Shown here: positions 26,666 through 36,579 of the stretch, in pieces | Numbering within the stretch: the first letter of the stretch is position 1 | How the letters are laid out: each line of letters opens with the position of its first letter | Assembly: GCF_005503365.1 (NCBI RefSeq) | Contig: NZ_SCML01000004.1 | Coordinates: 1-64,000, forward strand | From: Hydrogenophaga sp. 2FB | Lineage (GTDB): Bacteria; Pseudomonadota; Gammaproteobacteria; Burkholderiales; Burkholderiaceae_C | Direction: 5' to 3' | Length of the DNA stretch: 64,000 bases | Notes under the pieces: generated by a model | The model's input: only the letters and a program-made list of their open reading frames with translations | Databases searched by the model: none | Told to the model about the DNA's origin: nothing | Program-made: the position numbers and the translations under genes

Positions 26666-27682
26666 CTATGCCGGAGTTGACGAAGGCCCGGATACGAACA
26701 CATCGGCGTGGAAGTCCTCGGAGGTCAATCCCTTGGCGGTCGCCGCGGAGCGAACTGCCGACACCATGGGCGGTGAGCCACAGCAGTACACGACGTGACC
26801 GGCCAGGTCGGCACAGGTGGTGTGCAGGGCCTGGTCCACACGGCCTGCGAAGGCCTCGCCCGCAGCATCTGCCGACATGCCGCTCAAGGCGGCGACGAAG
26901 CGGAACCCGGGCCACTGTTTCTGCCAGCGTTCGACCGCGGCGCGCAGGTAAAGGCCACCCGCCTCGCGAGCGCCCCAGATGAGGGTGATGTCGCGCTGCA
27001 CGCGCCTCTTCAGCATGTCGTCCAGGATGGACTTGACCGGCGCGAACCCGGTGCCACCGGCCACGAAAACGATGGGGCGCATGTCGTCCGCGGCGAGCGC
27101 CACGTTGCCGAACGGCATCTCGATCGTTAGCAGGTCACCCGGCACGAGTTGCGCCACGCGCGCGCTGAACTGCCCACCCGGCACATGGCGAATGTGCAGC
27201 GTAGCGCCATCGCTTTCGTGGGGCGGGTTCGCCATGGAATAACACCGCGCACTGCCATCCTCCAGCAGGATCTGCAGGTACTGGCCGGCCTGGAACTTCG
27301 CGCGCTGCCCAGCTGGCAGGCGCAGCTTGAGCACGGACACGTCGGGCGCGGCCAGCTGGTTGCTGTGTACCTTGGCGGTGAAGGTCTTGCGCGCGTTCGG
27401 GTCCAGCCGTTTCCACGACACGGGCCGCAGAACCACGTCGCTCTTGGGTTCACACATGCAATACAGCACCTGATCCGGACCGCAGATGTCGTTGCGGATG
27501 GCCGCGCCGTTGATGCCCTGGACCTCGCCCGACACGATGCCGCCCACACAACTGCCGCACACGCCCTTGCGGCACGAGTAGGGCAGGTCAATGCCGGCGT
27601 GCAAGGCCGCGTCCAGCAGGCTCCGGCCGGGCGCAGCTTCGAAAGCGACCTCGGTCGCTTCAATGGCAATGGAGGGGCTCAT
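26666..27682 (-). CDS. tphA1: Terephthalate 1,2-dioxygenase reductase
   Basis: 338 residues. Unlike the OphA1-type reductases here, the ferredoxin is N-terminal (CRKGVCGSC near residue 37, last Cys in LYCMCEPK), followed by a flavin barrel ([13 protein letters not shown]) and nucleotide domain ([30 protein letters not shown]). This matches TphA1. It transfers electrons from NADPH to the TphA2A3 oxygenase. It is last in the tphC-A2-A3-B-A1 order and overlaps tphB by 4 bp. Confidence 0.9.
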   Translation of the reverse strand: MSPSIAIEATEVAFEAAPGRSLLDAALHAGIDLPYSCRKGVCGSCVGGIVSGEVQGINGAAIRNDICGPDQVLYCMCEPKSDVVLRPVSWKRLDPNARKTFTAKVHSNQLAAPDVSVLKLRLPAGQRAKFQAGQYLQILLEDGSARCYSMANPPHESDGATLHIRHVPGGQFSARVAQLVPGDLLTIEMPFGNVALAADDMRPIVFVAGGTGFAPVKSILDDMLKRRVQRDITLIWGAREAGGLYLRAAVERWQKQWPGFRFVAALSGMSADAAGEAFAGRVDQALHTTCADLAGHVVYCCGSPPMVSAVRSAATAKGLTSEDFHADVFVSGPSSTPA

Positions 27683-28650
27683 GCGACTGCTTGGGGTTGT
27701 GTGGCGCCCGACAACAGGGCGATCGTGCGCAGCAGCGCGGTCGGGTCGGCAATGCCTTGGCCCGCGATGTCCATGGCGCAGCCGTGGCCCACGCTGGACA
27801 ACAGTGCGTCCCCGCCGATGCTCAAGGCGCTCGCCGCATTCGGCGCCAGCAGCTTGATCGGAATGTGGCCTTGATCGTGCAACATAGCCACGTACAAGTC
27901 GTGCCCACGCTGAGACAGCACCATGTCGGCGCCATGCGGCCCATCGACCCGGTAACCCTCGGCGCGCAGGGTCGCCATGGCGGGCACCACGATCTGCTGG
28001 TCTTCGGGGCCGAACAGCGTGCCTTCAGAGGCGTGCGGGTTGATGCCGAACACGCCGATGCTCGGATCGTTCACGCCCAGCAGGGCGCAGGCGCGCGCAC
28101 CGGCCCGCACGGCCTGCTGCACGAGTGTGGGGGTGAGCCGGTCCAGCGCGGTGCGCACGCTCTCGTGCAGGGTCACGTGCACGATGCGCAGCCCGCCACC
28201 CACCAACAGCAGGAATACCTCGTCCTGCGGCATGCCGCAGACGCGCGCCACCAGCGACGGGTAACCGCTGAAGGCAATACCGGCCTGGTGAATGGCGGTC
28301 TCGTGGTGCGGGCAGGCGATCACCACGTCGAAGTCGTCCGCGCGAACGGCCTGCAGCGCTGCGGTGGCGGAGGCAACGGTGGACGCGCCGGCCGCGGCAT
28401 CGATGCGGCCGGGTACCGCGGCGCTGTCGGACAGCGTGCCCGCCTCCACATGACGGAGTTGCGGCCAGAGCGTGGACAAACCGCAGATGGATGCCGCCCG
28501 CTGCAGCACTGCGCCGGGGCCGAACACCGTGATGCGGTCGCGCTGGGCCGGGGCGAGCGCGGCGAGGGCCTTGAGCGCGATCTCGGGGCCGATGCCGTTG
28601 GGATCGCCCGCCGCCAGAGCGATGCGGCGCAAAGGTGGCGTGGCGCTCAC
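27679..28650 (-). CDS. tphB: 1,2-dihydroxy-3,5-cyclohexadiene-1,4-dicarboxylate dehydrogenase
   Basis: 323 residues from a GTG overlapping the tphA3 stop (GTGA). It is a PdxA-family protein: [54 protein letters not shown] and [20 protein letters not shown], with metal-binding His residues in the HHETA, HASEG and HDQGH motifs. In Comamonas this PdxA relative oxidises and decarboxylates the terephthalate diol to protocatechuate. Context and sequence favour TphB over pyridoxine synthesis. Confidence 0.92.
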   Translation of the reverse strand: MSATPPLRRIALAAGDPNGIGPEIALKALAALAPAQRDRITVFGPGAVLQRAASICGLSTLWPQLRHVEAGTLSDSAAVPGRIDAAAGASTVASATAALQAVRADDFDVVIACPHHETAIHQAGIAFSGYPSLVARVCGMPQDEVFLLLVGGGLRIVHVTLHESVRTALDRLTPTLVQQAVRAGARACALLGVNDPSIGVFGINPHASEGTLFGPEDQQIVVPAMATLRAEGYRVDGPHGADMVLSQRGHDLYVAMLHDQGHIPIKLLAPNAASALSIGGDALLSSVGHGCAMDIAGQGIADPTALLRTIALLSGATQPQAVA

Positions 28651-29111
28651 AGCGGCAAGGCCATCAGCGTGTCGGTCACCGTGCTGTCGCAGATGGCGAC
28701 GCGCTCGGCCAGCAGCAGCTCGCCAGCTTCGCACTCGAAACAGTCGCGGTATTCGCCGGTGGCAAACACCTCGCTCTGCCCGGAGGCCATGATGCGCACC
28801 ACGATGAAGGGCGTGCGCGCCTGCGCGGTGGTGTCGTCGGCCGAATCCACCAAGGGCATGCCCAGCAGATGGCGATAGCGCTGGCGCTCGTAGATGTTCG
28901 CCTCGCGCAGCGCGGCGATGCGGTCTTCCAGCATGGCACGCGAGTCGGCATAGACGATGCCTGCGGCCAGACCCTCCTGTTCGTTCTCGACGTGGGTAAT
29001 GCGGTAGTGACAGTCTTCGGTGAAGAAGGCGGGCCAGGCCTCCAGCGCATCGCTGTCGATGGTGTGAGCGTAGCGGGCGTTGAAAGCGGCGATGGTCAGA
29101 AGATCGATCAT
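28647..29111 (-). CDS. tphA3: Terephthalate 1,2-dioxygenase small subunit
   Basis: 154 residues, the same length I recall for TphA3. SnoaL-like/aromatic-ring-hydroxylating beta fold: [51 protein letters not shown] and [15 protein letters not shown]. The beta subunit has no cofactor and shapes the hexamer. It starts 2 bp after the tphA2 stop. Confidence 0.92.
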   Translation of the reverse strand: MIDLLTIAAFNARYAHTIDSDALEAWPAFFTEDCHYRITHVENEQEGLAAGIVYADSRAMLEDRIAALREANIYERQRYRHLLGMPLVDSADDTTAQARTPFIVVRIMASGQSEVFATGEYRDCFECEAGELLLAERVAICDSTVTDTLMALPL

Positions 29112-29113
29112 GC

Positions 29114-30346
29114 TCAGGCCCCCATGTGGTGACGGTAGGCTTTCCAGAAACCACGTACCGAGGTTTCGGTGGCGCGGCCTTCGCTGGAGCCGGACTCGTC
29201 TCCGCCCATTTCCACCACGGCTTCCTTGTCACTCGCGCCGGCAATGCCGCGCTGCACGAAACCGCCCACCGCGCCGTCCTCCATCGAGATGAAGCCGGCC
29301 GGCCCCACCAGGTTGGACTGCTTCAGGCGCACCTTGCGCTGCTCGGGCGTGTCGTCGGCGTAGCCGAAGTAGGTCCAGTTCAGCTCGGTGCGGACCACAC
29401 CTTTGGGCAGCACCTGGCGCACCGCCAGGCAGTTCTGGATCTGCTGCAACACGAAGCCCGGGAACACGGAAAGGATCTGCAGCGTGACGCCGTCGTCGTA
29501 CTCCTTGAAGCCGGCCAGCAGTGTCTGGTCCTTCAGGCGGTAGCGGTCGTTGTCCGAACGCAGGTCCTGGTCCTTGTAGGAAGAGTCCTTCTCGGCCGCG
29601 GTGTCGATCATCGAAAAGCTCACGTGGTGGCCGCCCGATTCGTCGACGATGACGCCGCCTTTCTGCGACAACCGGTTCAACTCGAAGGTGGTGAAGAACA
29701 TGTGCAGCAGGCTGGCGTGGTAGCTGTCCTTGACGTTCTCGACATAGAGCTTCCAGTTGTTGGGCAGGGCCTGCGTGAAGCGGCCGATGACCTGCACCGG
29801 CTTGTGCATCACGCGTTCGATGCGCTGGCAGATCTCGTCGCCCAGGTACTCCTCGATGTCGGGCACGTCTTCGGAGAAGCTGCCGAATACCAGGCCGCTG
29901 TACACGGCGATGCGCAACTTGCGCGGGCCGTGTTCTTCCTTGCAGAAATCGGGCGGCATGCCGCCCTGGCCCTTGACACCCTTCTCGAACGCCACGCCGG
30001 TCAGGTCGCCCTGGCGGTTATAGCTCCAAGCGTGGTAAACGCACTGGAAGTTCTCAGCTTTGCCGGACTTCTCCAGCGCGATCAGCGCGCCACGGTGAGC
30101 GCAGCGGTTTTCGAACGCGTAGATCTCACCGTCGCCGTCGCGCACCACCACCACCGGCGTGGTGCCGGCAAACGTGGTGCGGTAGCTGCCCGCCTCAAGC
30201 AACTCGGCGTCCAGGCACAGGAAGTTCCAGGTGTTGCCACGGAAGATCTTTTCCTGTTCCTGCTCGGGCACCTGTTTGTCGGTGTACAGCGAATAGGGAA
30301 TGCGTGTGAGCGCGTCGCTGCGCCAGTGAATGGTCTGTTCCTGCAT
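29114..30346 (-). CDS. tphA2: Terephthalate 1,2-dioxygenase large subunit
   Basis: 410 residues from the ATG at 30346 (MQEQTIHW). Rieske motif [20 protein letters not shown] then CVYHAW; iron site [12 protein letters not shown]. Several long stretches (for example [45 protein letters not shown] and [19 protein letters not shown]) match my memory of Comamonas TphA2 almost residue for residue. It dihydroxylates terephthalate at C1/C2. A family-specific feature is the lack of the phthalate-type N-terminal RRYW block seen in the other oxygenases of this window. Confidence 0.95.
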   Translation of the reverse strand: MQEQTIHWRSDALTRIPYSLYTDKQVPEQEQEKIFRGNTWNFLCLDAELLEAGSYRTTFAGTTPVVVVRDGDGEIYAFENRCAHRGALIALEKSGKAENFQCVYHAWSYNRQGDLTGVAFEKGVKGQGGMPPDFCKEEHGPRKLRIAVYSGLVFGSFSEDVPDIEEYLGDEICQRIERVMHKPVQVIGRFTQALPNNWKLYVENVKDSYHASLLHMFFTTFELNRLSQKGGVIVDESGGHHVSFSMIDTAAEKDSSYKDQDLRSDNDRYRLKDQTLLAGFKEYDDGVTLQILSVFPGFVLQQIQNCLAVRQVLPKGVVRTELNWTYFGYADDTPEQRKVRLKQSNLVGPAGFISMEDGAVGGFVQRGIAGASDKEAVVEMGGDESGSSEGRATETSVRGFWKAYRHHMGA

Positions 30347-30357
30347 GTTGGTTTCTC

Positions 30358-31329
30358 TTACTCCAGCGTCACGTTGGCGCTTTTGATGACCTTGTTCCAC
30401 TTGTCTGACTCGGCCTGGATGAAGCGGCCGGACTGTTCGGTGGACCAGCCGCGCGGCTCTGCACCCTGTTCGGCGAACCTGGCCTTGACGTCGGGCATCG
30501 CCATCGCGTTACTCAGAAGTTTCTGCATGGCGGTGGCCGTGGCCGGTGGTGTGCCGGGAGGCGCCACCACGGAGAAAAAGGTCACAGCGTTCATGCCAGC
30601 CACTTTGGATTCTTCGAAGGTGGGCACCTGAGGCAACACGGTTGAACGTACCGCGTCCGCCACCGCCAGGATGCGCAGCTTGCCCGCCGCGAGGAACTGC
30701 GCGGACGAGCTCAGGTTGTCGAAGAACACGTCGACCTGCCCGCCGACCAGATCAACCAGCGCGGGCGCTGTGCCACGGTAGGGGATGTGGGTCATTTGGG
30801 TGCCGGTCAGCTGCATGAACAGGGTGGCTGTCAGGTGCGAAGTGGAGCCGTTGCCCTGCGAGGCATAGGTCACCTTGCCCGGATTGGCCTTGGCGTAGGC
30901 AATGAACTCCGCCACGTTCTGCGCGGGCACCTTGGTGCTGACCGCCAGCACGTTGGGCACGGTGGCCAGCACCGTGACGGGCACCCACTTCGTCGGGTCG
31001 AATGCGAGCTTCTTGTACAGGTGGTGGTTGATGGCAATGGGTCCGGGTGGCGAGACCAGGAACGTGGTGCCATCGGGCGCCGAGCGGAACACCGATTCGG
31101 CACCGATGTTGCCGCCTGCGCCGGTTCGGTTTTCAACAACCACGCCCGCAGGGAAGTGCGTGCGCAATTTCTCGGCCAGGATGCGCGGCAGCACGTCCGC
31201 CGTGCCGCCTGCGGGGAAGGGCACGATCAGCCTCAGGGGTTGGTTGCTCGTCTGCGCCAAGGCACTGCCGATCAGGCAAGACGCCAGCGCAAAGGCTGCG
31301 CCGAGGCGGCGCGGGAAGGAATGAAACAT
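30358..31329 (-). CDS. tphC: Terephthalate-binding TctC-type receptor
   Basis: 323 residues with signal peptide ([20 protein letters not shown], cleavage near SALAQ). Bug blocks: [70 protein letters not shown]. It lies in the tphC position, 11 bp before tphA2. In Comamonas, TphC delivers terephthalate to a separately encoded TpiBA membrane pair, so the lack of membrane genes here is expected. Confidence 0.92.
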   Translation of the reverse strand: MFHSFPRRLGAAFALASCLIGSALAQTSNQPLRLIVPFPAGGTADVLPRILAEKLRTHFPAGVVVENRTGAGGNIGAESVFRSAPDGTTFLVSPPGPIAINHHLYKKLAFDPTKWVPVTVLATVPNVLAVSTKVPAQNVAEFIAYAKANPGKVTYASQGNGSTSHLTATLFMQLTGTQMTHIPYRGTAPALVDLVGGQVDVFFDNLSSSAQFLAAGKLRILAVADAVRSTVLPQVPTFEESKVAGMNAVTFFSVVAPPGTPPATATAMQKLLSNAMAMPDVKARFAEQGAEPRGWSTEQSGRFIQAESDKWNKVIKSANVTLE

Positions 31330-31405
31330 GGGTTGTCTCCGCAGTTGTTTTATGGGGAGGCCAGTGTTACCGCTGAGGCGTTCCCAAACAAGGTAGATTT
31401 GCGCC

Positions 31406-32206
31406 ATGCGCAAGAATGAACCCAAACAGTTGACGGACGTGAATGCGGCCGACCGCTATTTCGTGACCTCTTTGGAGAAGGGCCTGGACGTGCTCACCTG
31501 CTTTGGCCGCCAACACAACCGCCTGACGCTATCGGAGGTTGCACGCCTGACCGGCATGTCACCCGCGTCTGCGCGGCGCTCCCTGCTCACGCTGCATCAG
31601 CTGGGCTACCTGGACAGCGATAGCAAGCGCTTCTGGGTGCAGCCGCGTGCGTTGCTGGTGGCGCATGCCTACCTGTCTTCGCGACCGATGCCCTCGCTGG
31701 CACAACCGCTGCTGGATGCCTTGTCGGAGCGCACGCGCGAATCGGCGTCGTTGGGGCAGTTGCTGGATGACGACGCGATCATCGTGGCGCGGTCCACGGC
31801 GCGCCGCAGCCTGAGCACGGGCCTGGGCATCGGCTCACGCCTGCCGGCCTACTGTTCGGCGCTGGGACGTGTGTTGCTGGCCGGGATGTCCGCGCAGGAC
31901 GCACTGGCTCGCGTGCGTGGCATGAGGCGCGTGGCGCTGACGCCGCAGACGATCCACAGCGTGGCGCAAGTCGTCGAACTGGTGGATCGCTGCCGGGAAG
32001 ACGGCTTCTCCACCAACGATGGCGAGTTGGAAATCGGGGTGCGGTCGATGGCGGTACCGGTGCGCGACCGGACGGGACAGGTGGTCGCTGCGATCAGCAT
32101 TGCGGTGCGGGTGGAGCGCATGGGCATGGGAGAATTTCGCGACGCCTTCCTGCCCATGCTGAACCGGGCGCGCGAGACGCTGGAGGCGCGCCTCTTTCCT
32201 GCGTGA
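31406..32206 (+). CDS. tphR: IclR-family activator of tph genes
   Basis: 266 residues, PcaR/PcaU-like IclR group: VTSLEKGLDVLTCFGRQHNR, LTLSEVARLTGMSPASARRS, AYCSALGRVLLAG and DGELEIGVRSMAVPVRDRTG. It is divergent from tphC with a 76-bp gap, as in Comamonas. It probably responds to terephthalate. No clear palindrome stood out in that short promoter region. Confidence 0.88.
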   Translation: MRKNEPKQLTDVNAADRYFVTSLEKGLDVLTCFGRQHNRLTLSEVARLTGMSPASARRSLLTLHQLGYLDSDSKRFWVQPRALLVAHAYLSSRPMPSLAQPLLDALSERTRESASLGQLLDDDAIIVARSTARRSLSTGLGIGSRLPAYCSALGRVLLAGMSAQDALARVRGMRRVALTPQTIHSVAQVVELVDRCREDGFSTNDGELEIGVRSMAVPVRDRTGQVVAAISIAVRVERMGMGEFRDAFLPMLNRARETLEARLFPA

Positions 32207-32350
32207 GCTTGCTTTACGGCTCTTCAAATAGGGGCGAACGCAGACGGAAACTGATTTTCGGGTGGTGCCGGTGTGCGTGTTGGAGCGCGGCCAGTCTGTC
32301 GCCACCCGGGTAACCAACGCGAACCGCGGAATGGCGGGTTTGTGAGGCAC

Positions 32351-32445
32351 AGCGGTCGAACGGAAAGCTGGCCCTGGAATGCCCGGTGACGAACCCCGCC
32401 ATCTTTCGGGACGTCGGGCTCGAATGACTCAGACCAGACTGAACC
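32351..32445 (+). repeat. Dispersed repeat, copy 1
   Basis: About 95 bp aligning with 37700-37793 in the same orientation, with a shared core TTCGGGACGTCGG followed by TGACTCAGA and an upstream match around GCGGTC...GCTGGCC...GAATGCC. The rest of 32207-32513 has no gene. The two copies bracket module E, which suggests capture of that module by recombination between repeats or by a lost mobile element. Confidence 0.5.
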
Positions 32446-32513
32446 TACCTTTCAGAGCGAAAGCTTTTCAACCTGGTTGGCTTTTTTGGATGCGGTGAAT
32501 TGATATTGGAAGT

Positions 32514-33311
32514 TCAAGTTTTGGCGACGTTCTTGGATACAAGCCGCTGACCCAGAGCTTTTGAAAGGGCTGTCGCTTCGACTTTCAACATGTCTGCAAA
32601 GGTCTGAACGCGATGACGATCGACGCGAACGCCTGGTCCAAACACAGCCAGTGAGCCTGCCACCTTGCTATCTCCCATAAAGAACGGCACGGCAACGGCG
32701 ACGGCCCCTTTGATCAGTTCATCGCGACTGATCTCATACCCTTGTTCGCGAATCTTCTTCAAGCGATCGAGGTATTCCGCAACGTCGGTCGGCCTCGCTT
32801 TGTCGCGACCGATGTAGGTCTCCGGTGAGGAGACGTGAGCAAGGATCACCCGGCCGCTTGCACCCAACGTGACGTCCTCGCGGTACCCCACGCCGCGTTT
32901 GAAGCTCAAGGGCTGTCCACTCGCGAGTTCGGCAACACAAATTCGACTGTTGCCCTGATGGACCAGAAGAGAGACGGTCTCTCCTGTCTGATCCCAGAGT
33001 CTGCGCATCATCGGCTGGGCAATCGTTGCGATGTCCAGACTGGCGCTCCAAACATGAGCCAAATGAGCCACTGACGGGCCGAGTTCGAACCTCTGCGGAT
33101 CTCCAGATGACACGATGAATCCGCTGTGCTCCAGCGTGTGCAGGAGTCGGTAGAGCGTGGGGCGGCTGAGACCCACGCGTTTGGTCAGTTCCCCGGCAGT
33201 GAGTCGATGGTCGTCTGCGGTAAAGGCCATCAAGATCTGCAGTGCCCTGTCCACTGCTCGGACACCTTCGCCCGGTTTTTCTGGTGGTTCCACTTCCGTT
33301 CGCCCGTTCAT
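32514..33311 (-). CDS. IclR-family regulator of module E
   Basis: 265 residues: AVDRALQILMAFTADDHRLT, AGELTKRVGLSRPTLYRLLH winged helix, then effector domain (GNSRICVAELASGQPLSFKR, LGASGRVILAHVSS). It is divergent from the oxygenase gene and next to paired palindromes at 33388-33422. In Comamonas the isophthalate genes are controlled by an IclR protein (IphR), though there the gene lies at the other end of the cluster as I recall it. Confidence 0.85.
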   Translation of the reverse strand: MNGRTEVEPPEKPGEGVRAVDRALQILMAFTADDHRLTAGELTKRVGLSRPTLYRLLHTLEHSGFIVSSGDPQRFELGPSVAHLAHVWSASLDIATIAQPMMRRLWDQTGETVSLLVHQGNSRICVAELASGQPLSFKRGVGYREDVTLGASGRVILAHVSSPETYIGRDKARPTDVAEYLDRLKKIREQGYEISRDELIKGAVAVAVPFFMGDSKVAGSLAVFGPGVRVDRHRVQTFADMLKVEATALSKALGQRLVSKNVAKT

Positions 33312-33387
33312 TGCTGTTGGGGGATGTTACGCGTCCAACTGTCCGCCTGTCGGACTGATTTCTCAACTCTTGACGCAGGTCAATGAT

Positions 33388-33422
33388 GTCCATACCATGG
33401 ACTTTGTGTCCACTAGATGGAC
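33388..33422. promoter_or_regulatory. Paired operator palindromes upstream of module E
   Basis: GTCCATACCATGGAC (33388-33402) and GTCCACTAGATGGAC (33408-33422) are two palindromes with arms GTCCA/TGGAC, 20 bp apart start to start, so on the same DNA face. A TTGACG at 33369-33374 would place the first palindrome over a -10 region. This fits repression by the IclR protein encoded divergently. Confidence 0.65.
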
Positions 33423-33455
33423 ATAAGCAAGCATCAAGAGACTTTGGAGATTCAT

Positions 33456-34730
33456 GTGAACAAAGAAATGTCGGAAACGCTTACCCGGGTCGGACCTGAG
33501 ACCCGCATGGGCAATCTGTTGCGGCGGTACTGGGTCCCGGCGCTGATGTCGAGCGAAATCGCGGAGCCGGATGGCCCCCAGGTGCGGGTACAGCTGTTGG
33601 GTGAAAAGTTGCTGGCTTTTAGGAACACGGATGGACAGGCCAGCCTGATCAGTGAGTTCTGCTCACATCGCGGGGTGTCGCTCTTCTTCGGACGCAATGA
33701 GGAAAATGGCATTCGCTGCGCGTACCACGGTCTCAAGTTCAACAGCGCAGGCCAATGTGTCGATGTTCCCTCTGCCCCGCAAGCTTGTGCGCGCATGCAT
33801 ATCAAGGGGTATCCCTGCATCGAGCGCGGCGGAATCGTGTGGACCTATATGGGTCCCGCCGATCAGCAGCCAGAACTGCCGGAACTGGAGTGGTGCACTC
33901 TTCCAGCCGAACACGTCTATGTGTCGAAACGGCTGCAATACTCGAGCTATCTGCAGGCCATGGAGGGTGGGATCGATACCGCCCACGTCTCATACGTTCA
34001 CCGCTACGAGGTTGACTCGGACCCGATGCACAAGGGGGTCAAGGCGCTCGACTACATCAAAGCCGATGGCAATGTGGTGTTCGAGATCGAGAAGACACCC
34101 TTTGGCTTGAGCCTGTTTGGCCGACGCAATGGAGAACCTGACTCCTACTATTGGCGCGTCACCCAATGGTTGTTCCCTTGGTTCACGCTGATTGCACCAT
34201 TTGGTGACCACGCCTTGGGCGGTCACATCTGGGTGCCGATCGACGATCACAGCTGCTGGGCCTGGAGCATCAACTGGCAACCCAACCGACCATTGAGCGA
34301 GGAAGAGCTGGATGCAATGAAGGCCGGCATGGGTATCCACGTCGAGTACGAGGCCCCCGGCAGTTTCGTCCCTGCGGCCAATCGGGAGAACGGGTACCAG
34401 ATGGACCGTGTGGCCCAAAAAGAGCACCGAGCCTACAGCGGAGTTTTTGGCTTCTCTGCACAGGACTACTCGCTGCAAGAAAGCATGGGCTCTATCCAGA
34501 ACCACGAAGCTGAGCGACTACTGCCCACTGACAAGGCCATCGTGATGGCGCGTCGCATGTTGCACGAAGCCGCCTTGGGACTGGAGGAAGGCCTCATGCC
34601 GCCAGCGCTGGATTCAAGTCAACAACGTGTGCGTCCGGCAGGTGTGTTGCTGCCCAAAGAACAGAGCCCAGTTGAGTGGGCCAGGGAGCACCTCGCCGAC
34701 AGCACAGAGAAGCCTGTCTTCAGCCTCTGA
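33456..34730 (+). CDS. Rieske oxygenase, probable isophthalate dioxygenase oxygenase (IphA-like)
   Basis: 424 residues from GTG at 33456, chosen for GGAGA six bases before it; an ATG at 33417 in the operator would add 13 residues. Rieske motif CSHRGVSLFFGRNEENG then IRCAYHG; iron site DTAHVSYVH. It is close to the module A oxygenase at 11254 through the Rieske domain (GPQVRVQLLGEKLLAFRNTD) but has its own C-terminal half. The order oxygenase, TctC, dehydrogenase, reductase resembles iphACBD of Comamonas, hence the isophthalate suggestion. The substrate itself is not shown by sequence. Confidence 0.82.
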   Translation: MNKEMSETLTRVGPETRMGNLLRRYWVPALMSSEIAEPDGPQVRVQLLGEKLLAFRNTDGQASLISEFCSHRGVSLFFGRNEENGIRCAYHGLKFNSAGQCVDVPSAPQACARMHIKGYPCIERGGIVWTYMGPADQQPELPELEWCTLPAEHVYVSKRLQYSSYLQAMEGGIDTAHVSYVHRYEVDSDPMHKGVKALDYIKADGNVVFEIEKTPFGLSLFGRRNGEPDSYYWRVTQWLFPWFTLIAPFGDHALGGHIWVPIDDHSCWAWSINWQPNRPLSEEELDAMKAGMGIHVEYEAPGSFVPAANRENGYQMDRVAQKEHRAYSGVFGFSAQDYSLQESMGSIQNHEAERLLPTDKAIVMARRMLHEAALGLEEGLMPPALDSSQQRVRPAGVLLPKEQSPVEWAREHLADSTEKPVFSL

Positions 34731-34767
34731 AATCGTTCGCTTTTCCACCCACAAAGAAGGAGACAAG

Positions 34768-35748
34768 ATGAATGCATCCAGGTCACTCATCGCCAGCGCC
34801 GTGCTCATGGCATTTGCGGCGTCCCCCGCATGGTCACAAGCTACAGCCGATTGGCGTCCTACCAAGACGGTCCGAATCGTGGTGCCCATCGTCGGCAGCA
34901 CGAACGACGTGTTGGCCCGCCTTCTGGCGCCCAAGCTTCAGGAAGCGTTCGGGCAACCCTTTGTGGTCGAGAACAAAGGCGGAGCGGGCGGGAACATCGG
35001 TGCGCTGGACGTGGTGAAGTCCGCGCCGGATGGGCATACCCTCCTGGTTGGGTACAACGGCCCGTTGGCGATCAACGTGACCCTGTTCGACAACATGCCC
35101 TACGACCCCGTGAAGGACCTCGCGCCCATCACCCTTGCAGTGAAGTCACCCCAATACCTTGTGGTGAATCCCGCCACAGGGATCACCAGTATTCAGGACT
35201 TCATTGCCAAAGCCAAAGCCAACCCGACCAAGTATTCCTATGGATCGGTGTCACTGGGTAGCGCATCGCACCTGACGATGGAGATGATGAAGTCGGAGGC
35301 GGGCTTCCGGATGACTCACATCCCTTACCGTGGTGCAGGACCCGCCGTGGCTGACCTCCTGGCTGGGAATGTTCAAGCAGGCTTCTTTGTACCGGGCAAC
35401 GTACAAGGGTTCGTCAAGGAAGGGAAGTTGAAGCTGCTGGCCACCTCGGGCACCAAGCGCTTCGACAGTACCCCGGACATTCCCACGCTCAGTGAATCGG
35501 GACTGAAAGACTTCGAGGCAACATCCTGGATCGGCTTTCTTGCCCCGGCAGGCACGCCCCCCAACATCATTGCTCGCTACAACCAGGAAATGGTCAGGAT
35601 CATCAACTCGCCGGAGATCAAGGCACGGCTGAAGGACATGGAATTTGAGATCGTCGCCAGCTCGCCGCAAGAGTTCGGCAACTGGATTTCCACGGAGATC
35701 GTGCGCTGGGGCAAGGTCATCAAGGACACCGGCGCCAAGGTGAACTGA
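34768..35748 (+). CDS. TctC/Bug-family receptor (IphC-like)
   Basis: 326 residues; ATG at 34768 follows GAAGGAGA. Signal peptide MNASRSLIASAVLMAFAASP with cleavage near AWSQ. Bug blocks: KTVRIVVPIVGSTNDVLARL (with VGSTND where others have AGGxxD), [20 protein letters not shown] and HIPYRGAGPAVADLLAGNVQ. Its place between oxygenase and dehydrogenase genes matches iphC. It binds the aromatic acid for a TTT transporter encoded elsewhere. Confidence 0.88.
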   Translation: MNASRSLIASAVLMAFAASPAWSQATADWRPTKTVRIVVPIVGSTNDVLARLLAPKLQEAFGQPFVVENKGGAGGNIGALDVVKSAPDGHTLLVGYNGPLAINVTLFDNMPYDPVKDLAPITLAVKSPQYLVVNPATGITSIQDFIAKAKANPTKYSYGSVSLGSASHLTMEMMKSEAGFRMTHIPYRGAGPAVADLLAGNVQAGFFVPGNVQGFVKEGKLKLLATSGTKRFDSTPDIPTLSESGLKDFEATSWIGFLAPAGTPPNIIARYNQEMVRIINSPEIKARLKDMEFEIVASSPQEFGNWISTEIVRWGKVIKDTGAKVN

Positions 35749-36534
35749 GTGACCAGCAACAGTTACCGTTTGGCGAACAAGGTCGCGCTGATTACTGGTG
35801 CGGGCGCCGGCATCGGCGCTGCAGTGTCAACCCTCTTCGCTCGCGAAGGCGCTGCCATCCTGATGGTGGATGCCGATGCGCAGGCACTCGCGAGAACGAA
35901 GGCCGCCATACTGAATGCTCAGCCTGATGCGAGGGTGTTCTGCGTGCACGCTGATGTGACCGATGAGGCCGCGGCGATGGCCAGCGCCAGGCACTGTGTG
36001 GACGTGTGGGGCTCGTTGGATGTTCTTGTCAACAACGCAGCGATGCGAAACTATTCGGCAGCGGCCGATGCAACACCAGGTGAATGGCAAGCGATGGTGG
36101 GCGTCAACCTGGTGGGAATGTCCAATTACTGCAAAGCTGCCCTCCCGGCCTTGCGCGCGTCGGGTGCGGGAAGCATTGTCAATGTGTCGTCTTGTTATGC
36201 GGTCACAGGACGCCGGGGAATGGGCCTCTACGATGCAACCAAAGCTGCCCAACTCGCATACACACGCACGCTCGCCTTTGAAGAGGCGCCACATTCGGTA
36301 AGGGCGAATGCCGTCTGTCCAGGATCCACGCTGACCGATTTTCACGTGAGTCGCGCGCAGGGTGCTGGAAAGAACGTGGAACAGCTCAAGACTGAACGCA
36401 AGGACACGTCCTTGATTGGGAGGTGGGCAGACCCTATCGAAATTGCGCGGCCCATCCTCTGGCTGGCTTCCAGCGAAGCCTCCTTCATCACCGGCACAAC
36501 GCTGATGGTGGACGGCGGTCTGCACATCATGTAA
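35749..36534 (+). CDS. Short-chain dehydrogenase, probable diol dehydrogenase (IphB position)
   Basis: 261 residues from a GTG that overlaps the preceding stop region (TGAGTGACC). Classic SDR: VALITGAGAGIGAAVSTLFA (NAD(H)-binding TGxxxGIG), DVLVNNAAMRNYS (NNAA), SIVNVSSCYAV (catalytic Ser) and YDATKAAQLAYTRT (YxxxK), C-terminal FITGTTLMVDGGLHIM. It probably oxidises the cis-diol made by the oxygenase at 33456. Confidence 0.85.
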   Translation: MTSNSYRLANKVALITGAGAGIGAAVSTLFAREGAAILMVDADAQALARTKAAILNAQPDARVFCVHADVTDEAAAMASARHCVDVWGSLDVLVNNAAMRNYSAAADATPGEWQAMVGVNLVGMSNYCKAALPALRASGAGSIVNVSSCYAVTGRRGMGLYDATKAAQLAYTRTLAFEEAPHSVRANAVCPGSTLTDFHVSRAQGAGKNVEQLKTERKDTSLIGRWADPIEIARPILWLASSEASFITGTTLMVDGGLHIM

Positions 36535-36579
36535 TCCCGGCCGTCGCGCTTTTGCGCCCGGGCTGAATATCGTCCTTTC

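Noticed and set aside
27679..28650. Reading tphB as pyridoxine-pathway PdxA
   Set aside because: It lies inside the tph operon between tphA3 and tphA1 and resembles TphB throughout.
29126..30631. 501-codon plus-strand open frame opposite tphA2
   Set aside because: Mirror of tphA2; translation is Val/Leu/His-rich without domains.
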